From Crocinitomicaceae bacterium (GTDB lineage: Bacteria; Bacteroidota; Bacteroidia; Flavobacteriales_D; Sanyastnellaceae): DNA of 17,979 nt. The stretch covers positions 1 to 17,979 of the forward strand of contig JADLBA010000044.1 of assembly GCA_020848015.1 (NCBI GenBank), given 5' to 3'. This document shows positions 14,563 through 17,979 of this stretch, in pieces. A program made the position numbers and the translations under genes. The notes beneath the pieces are model-generated. The model had not been told where the DNA came from. It ran no database searches and saw only the letters and a program-made list of their open reading frames with translations. Position 1 is the stretch's first letter. Each line of letters opens with the position of its first letter.

Positions 14563-17500
14563 ATGAATATTTTGAAAAAGACCGTATTATTTGCTGCGGC
14601 AGTTCTTTTTATAGAAAGGTCTGCTTGTGGGCAGCTCAGTTGCAATTCTCCAGGGGTTGTTTGCATGAGTACACCGGTTGGGCCAGTAAGCGTATGCGGA
14701 GGTACATTCATGGATAACAACGGGAACAGCCCCTATTCCAATAATTTCTATACCATGACATTATGCCCTGACACACCTGGTCAGGCTGTTCAGCTTTCAT
14801 TCAGTATATTTTCATTACAGACTTCACCCAATCCGATGAACTCTGATTTTTTCAGAGTTTATGACGGTCCTACTACTTCTTCCATGTCATTGGGAATATT
14901 TACGGGGACTGATCTTCAGGGGATGACGATTACAGCTACTACCGGCAATCCTACCGGATGTCTGACTATTGAGTTTGATCCGAACGGAGGTAATAATACT
15001 AATTATGCAGGATTCCAGGCCGCCATAACCTGCACAGCACCCTGTGCACCACCTACAGCGGTATTTGGTGTTACACCACCGCCGATTGGGTCTGGAAACC
15101 AAGTAATGACCTGTCCTGGTGAAATGCTGACATTTTCCGATCTCGGATCGTCTGCCCAGTCCGGGGCAAGCATTGTGAGCTACAGTTGGCATATCAGTGA
15201 TGGTACTAACTTAGCCGGATCGGCGATCACTCATGCATTCAATGATCCGGGAGAATACCATGTTTATTTTTCTGTGACGGACAATAATGGGTGTAATAAC
15301 ATTGGTGTAGCTCCACTTTCAGTACTTGTCAGCACAGAACCTGAATTCCCGGGAGTAGCAGAAATACAAACTGAATATTGTTTTGGAGAAGAGGTAGTAC
15401 TCGATGCCGGAGAAGTGGTAAATACTTCCTGGAGTGCGCTACCACCGCAGGTAATCAGTGGGCAGACCTACCTGCCGGATGGAAACGGAGTTAGTTACAG
15501 TTCCTCTCTCACGTTTGATTTTTTTACAGATGGAGCCGTGCTTGAGAATTGCTCTGATCTCAATTATATTTTGGTAAATATGGAGCACAGCTATATGGGA
15601 GATCTTGGGGTGGCAATAACCTGCCCCAACGGAACCACAGTAGATCTTGTGCAATGGGGAAGTAATGGTGGAGGTGGGACATTTTTGGGAGAAGCGGTGG
15701 ACGATGAAGGAATTACACCGGGAGTTGGATATGACTATTTCTGGTCGCCCGATGCGACGAATGGCACTTGGGGACAAAATGCAAACGGTACAATTTTACC
15801 AAGCGGTATTTATCAGTCTTCTGAAGATCTGTGTGCTCTGGTAGGGTGTCCTTTGAATGGAACATGGCTCTTTACTGTATCAGATAATCTCAGCATTGAT
15901 AACGGCTACATATTTGGCTGGGGAATTGATTTCAATCCGGCATTGATACCCGGTGTACTCACTTTTACTCCCACTATTGGTGCAGATGCTGACAGTTCTT
16001 ATTGGTCAGGCCCCTTTATTGTTGATCAGGATGCAGGATTTGATGTGATTACAGTTGAATTCCCTCAACCAGGAAATCAGGATTTCACTTACCATGTGAT
16101 GAATAGTTTTGGTTGTGCCTTTGATACTATTATTACTATTGAAGTAACTCCTCCGCCACTGATATCTGCAGGCTCTGATCAGCTATTTGGTTGTGTGCCG
16201 TTGCAGATAGATGGCGGTTTTGTCAATCTTCCAACTCCGCAGTGCAGTGTAGCCGAAGGAACCTATACGTATTGCTATGGAAATAATTCAAATTATACCG
16301 TTACCTATTGTCCCGACAATCCGGGTGATGGAATTTCGGCGGTGGAATTATCATTCAGTCAGGGAGGTATAGAAACCGGTTGGGATTTGCTTACTATTTA
16401 TAATGGCAATAGTACTTCCGCACCGATCCTCGCCACAGTTGACTATGCGGATCTTTCAGGGTTATCGTGGACTTCAACAAGCTCTGACGGTTGTCTAACT
16501 CTCGCTCTTTCATCTGACTTTATTGTATCATGTGCAGACGGGGGTGGCCCCATTTCATGGATTTACACGGTCAGTTGTGCTTCTACGGTTGATTATATTT
16601 GGTCATGGTCACCTTCTACGGGGCTAAGTGATCCCTCACTCCCATCTACCACACTGAACAATCTCAACTCCACCACCCAATATACGCTGACGGGGTATCC
16701 TTCGGGTCATCCCGATTGTGTGGTAAGTGACGATGTGTTGATCACCGTTCCGACAAACCTTGTGGTAGATATAGTAAGTGCTTATGAGTTATGCAGTGGG
16801 GATACGGCGCATATAGCGGCTCCGGTTATTACAGGTGGCTTACCTCCGTTCATTGTGGAATGGGTCGGCGATGATGGTAGTATTATCAATGGAAATGAGT
16901 TTGATGTAACAGTTGACCAGGAAACTACTTACTGTGTAACTGTTACTGACGATTGTGATGTGGAGTCGAGTGAATGCACAACCGTCAGTGTTTTTCCTGT
17001 TGTTCCTGCATCATTTTCAGTACAAAACCCCATCGGCTGTGAGCCGTTGAATATCTCATTGGTCGCCGATTATACTGCCTACGATGACATCTCCCAGATG
17101 ACATGGCATTTCGGGAATGGGGATAGCACAAATACTATCGGATCTGCAGGATATCAGTACACATCCGATGGCATTTTCTTTCCATGGGTAGAAATCGTTG
17201 ATGTGAATGGATGTATTACTTCAGACACAGCAGGCTCTGCGGTCAATGTTTGGCCAAAACCTTTTGCATCGTTCACAACAAATCCTGTTGTTGCTGTACT
17301 TCCTAATACGACATTTGAGTTTATTAATAATACCATTGACGGCACTGATTATGAGTGGGTATTTGCGGGGCAGGATGCCATCACTGCGTACGAAGCAGAA
17401 TATTCCTTTCCATCAGAAACAGCAGGCACTTATTGGGTAGATCTCAATGTAAGCAATGAATACGGGTGCGTAGATACAACACACCGGCAATTAATTATCA

Positions 17501-17796
17501 GGGACGATATTGATATTTATATCCCCAATAGTTTTACACCTAATGAAGATGGCATCAATGATGAGTGGATGATACAGGGGCGTGGGTACCGCGATGAGGG
17601 GTTCCATTTGCAGGTGTTCAACCGTTGGGGAGATATTGTTTTTGAAAGTTTTGATCCGCAAAAAGCGTGGACAGGAAACTACCGAGACAATAACTATTAC
17701 GTTGAGGACGGGGCTTATTCCTACAGGGCATCAATACGAGACAAGGAATTTGACGTAAACCATATCTATGAAGGGCACGTGGTGCTTATCCGATGA
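14563..17796 (+). CDS. Giant secreted CUB / PKD / P-domain-like protein with T9SS type B sorting domain
   Basis: A 1077-aa protein with a signal peptide (about 1-24, MNILKKTVLFAAAVLFIE then ACGQ) and T9SS export. Domains in order: CUB-like (about 27-160, FRVYDG and GCLTIEF); PKD-like (160-260, YSWHISDG); a region resembling the P domain of proprotein convertases (about 291-464, VNMEHSYMGDLGVAITCPNG and NGTWLFTVSDN); an Ig-like part (465-545); a second CUB-like domain (559-672, WDLLTIYNG); Ig-like modules (680-815); two PKD-like domains (813-980); and a canonical type B CTD (981-1077: YIPNSFTPNEDGINDEW, VFNRWGDIVFES, WTGN, GHVVLIR). No peptidase catalytic domain is present, so the P-like domain is probably used for binding or stability. 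The ATG at 14563 begins a proper signal peptide; the 49-codon upstream extension to a TTG at 14416 is rejected. Weak SD-like AGGAG precedes the ATG. Surface adhesion is inferred. Confidence 0.92.
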   Translation: MNILKKTVLFAAAVLFIERSACGQLSCNSPGVVCMSTPVGPVSVCGGTFMDNNGNSPYSNNFYTMTLCPDTPGQAVQLSFSIFSLQTSPNPMNSDFFRVYDGPTTSSMSLGIFTGTDLQGMTITATTGNPTGCLTIEFDPNGGNNTNYAGFQAAITCTAPCAPPTAVFGVTPPPIGSGNQVMTCPGEMLTFSDLGSSAQSGASIVSYSWHISDGTNLAGSAITHAFNDPGEYHVYFSVTDNNGCNNIGVAPLSVLVSTEPEFPGVAEIQTEYCFGEEVVLDAGEVVNTSWSALPPQVISGQTYLPDGNGVSYSSSLTFDFFTDGAVLENCSDLNYILVNMEHSYMGDLGVAITCPNGTTVDLVQWGSNGGGGTFLGEAVDDEGITPGVGYDYFWSPDATNGTWGQNANGTILPSGIYQSSEDLCALVGCPLNGTWLFTVSDNLSIDNGYIFGWGIDFNPALIPGVLTFTPTIGADADSSYWSGPFIVDQDAGFDVITVEFPQPGNQDFTYHVMNSFGCAFDTIITIEVTPPPLISAGSDQLFGCVPLQIDGGFVNLPTPQCSVAEGTYTYCYGNNSNYTVTYCPDNPGDGISAVELSFSQGGIETGWDLLTIYNGNSTSAPILATVDYADLSGLSWTSTSSDGCLTLALSSDFIVSCADGGGPISWIYTVSCASTVDYIWSWSPSTGLSDPSLPSTTLNNLNSTTQYTLTGYPSGHPDCVVSDDVLITVPTNLVVDIVSAYELCSGDTAHIAAPVITGGLPPFIVEWVGDDGSIINGNEFDVTVDQETTYCVTVTDDCDVESSECTTVSVFPVVPASFSVQNPIGCEPLNISLVADYTAYDDISQMTWHFGNGDSTNTIGSAGYQYTSDGIFFPWVEIVDVNGCITSDTAGSAVNVWPKPFASFTTNPVVAVLPNTTFEFINNTIDGTDYEWVFAGQDAITAYEAEYSFPSETAGTYWVDLNVSNEYGCVDTTHRQLIIRDDIDIYIPNSFTPNEDGINDEWMIQGRGYRDEGFHLQVFNRWGDIVFESFDPQKAWTGNYRDNNYYVEDGAYSYRASIRDKEFDVNHIYEGHVVLIR

Positions 17797-17822
17797 TAAA
17801 AACTTCACGTTCTTCTCCCCTA

Positions 17823-17948
17823 TTACTTTCCTTTCATTAGTTCATCAATAGTTCCAGAGGTAACCGAATGGTAATTCGGTCGTGCCTTTGTGTAAATGTT
17901 TTCCTGACTTGTCCCTTTTAGTGCGGTGCGAATAATTTCGCTATAATT
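17823..17948 (-). pseudogene. Possible C-terminal remnant of a protein gene
   Basis: An open frame of 41 codons on the minus strand ends in two tandem stops (TAA at 17823-17825, then TAG). Its translation looks protein-like (SEIIRTALKGTSQENIY, then YHSVTSGTIDELMKGK). The frame is closed upstream by a TGA at 17949-17951 and has no usable start. A neighbouring frame carries MNEIIAKLF just upstream, so a frameshifted gene is conceivable. I do not recognise the family, and it could be chance. Confidence 0.25.
17863..17880. repeat. Perfect 7-bp inverted repeat after the last giant gene
   Basis: ACCGAAT (17863-17869), GGTA, ATTCGGT (17874-17880). No T-tract follows on either strand, so it is not a classic terminator. 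It lies 66 nt after the stop at 17796 and inside the minus-strand frame 17823-17948. Confidence 0.5.
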
Positions 17949-17979
17949 TCATTCATCTTGGTCGTTGGTTTCGCTTTTA

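Noticed and set aside
1..17979. CRISPR arrays, tRNA or rRNA genes, insertion sequences, attachment sites
   Set aside because: I looked on both strands and saw no short regularly spaced repeats, tRNA cloverleaf elements, transposase genes or terminal inverted repeats.

Overview
The window looks like chromosomal DNA of a Bacteroidota (Cytophaga/Flavobacteria/Sphingobacteria-type) bacterium. Four observations point that way: two very large secreted proteins end in type B (CHU_C, 'gliding motility-associated') C-terminal sorting domains of the type IX secretion system (T9SS); a DUF4199 / family 2 glycosyltransferase pair is present; starts mostly lack Shine-Dalgarno sequences; and seven transcription units have an exact TAnnTTTG (Bacteroidota -7) box just upstream. 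I cannot name the genus.

Left part (1-8281), housekeeping genes in both orientations: a MsbA-like ABC exporter (minus, 3' end cut by the window edge); a metallo-beta-lactamase-fold hydrolase (plus); a conserved 496-aa protein of unknown function (minus) whose stop codon directly abuts that of the hydrolase; a YkgJ-type cysteine-cluster protein (minus) preceded by a small SRP RNA gene; a DUF4199 membrane protein translationally coupled to a GtrB/DPM1-like glycosyltransferase (plus); and mnmA, the tRNA 2-thiouridylase (minus), which overlaps the glycosyltransferase tail-to-tail.

Right part (8689-17796), all on the plus strand, is the most interesting: an ECF-type sigma factor; a coupled (ATGA overlap) single-pass membrane protein in the anti-sigma position, with two PKD-like domains and a C-terminus that resembles a degenerate T9SS type B sorting domain; a strong intrinsic terminator; then two giant secreted proteins (1158 aa and about 1077 aa). 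The first giant is a string of about ten two-cysteine Ig-like modules plus two PKD-like domains. The second combines CUB-like, PKD-like and proprotein-convertase P-like domains. Both end in canonical type B sorting domains, and their upstream regions share a TATTTTTG box about 32 nt before the start and a CGGATTCAA 9-mer further upstream.

Working hypothesis (inference): the sigma / membrane-protein pair may sense the state or cargo of the T9SS, using a sorting-domain-like periplasmic domain, and may control the neighbouring surface proteins. P. gingivalis offers an analogy, in which the type B CTD protein PorA influences PorXY-SigP signalling. The housekeeping-type boxes in front of the giants are a caution against assuming direct ECF control. 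The last 183 nt hold a protein-like minus-strand reading frame without a start that I could not identify.
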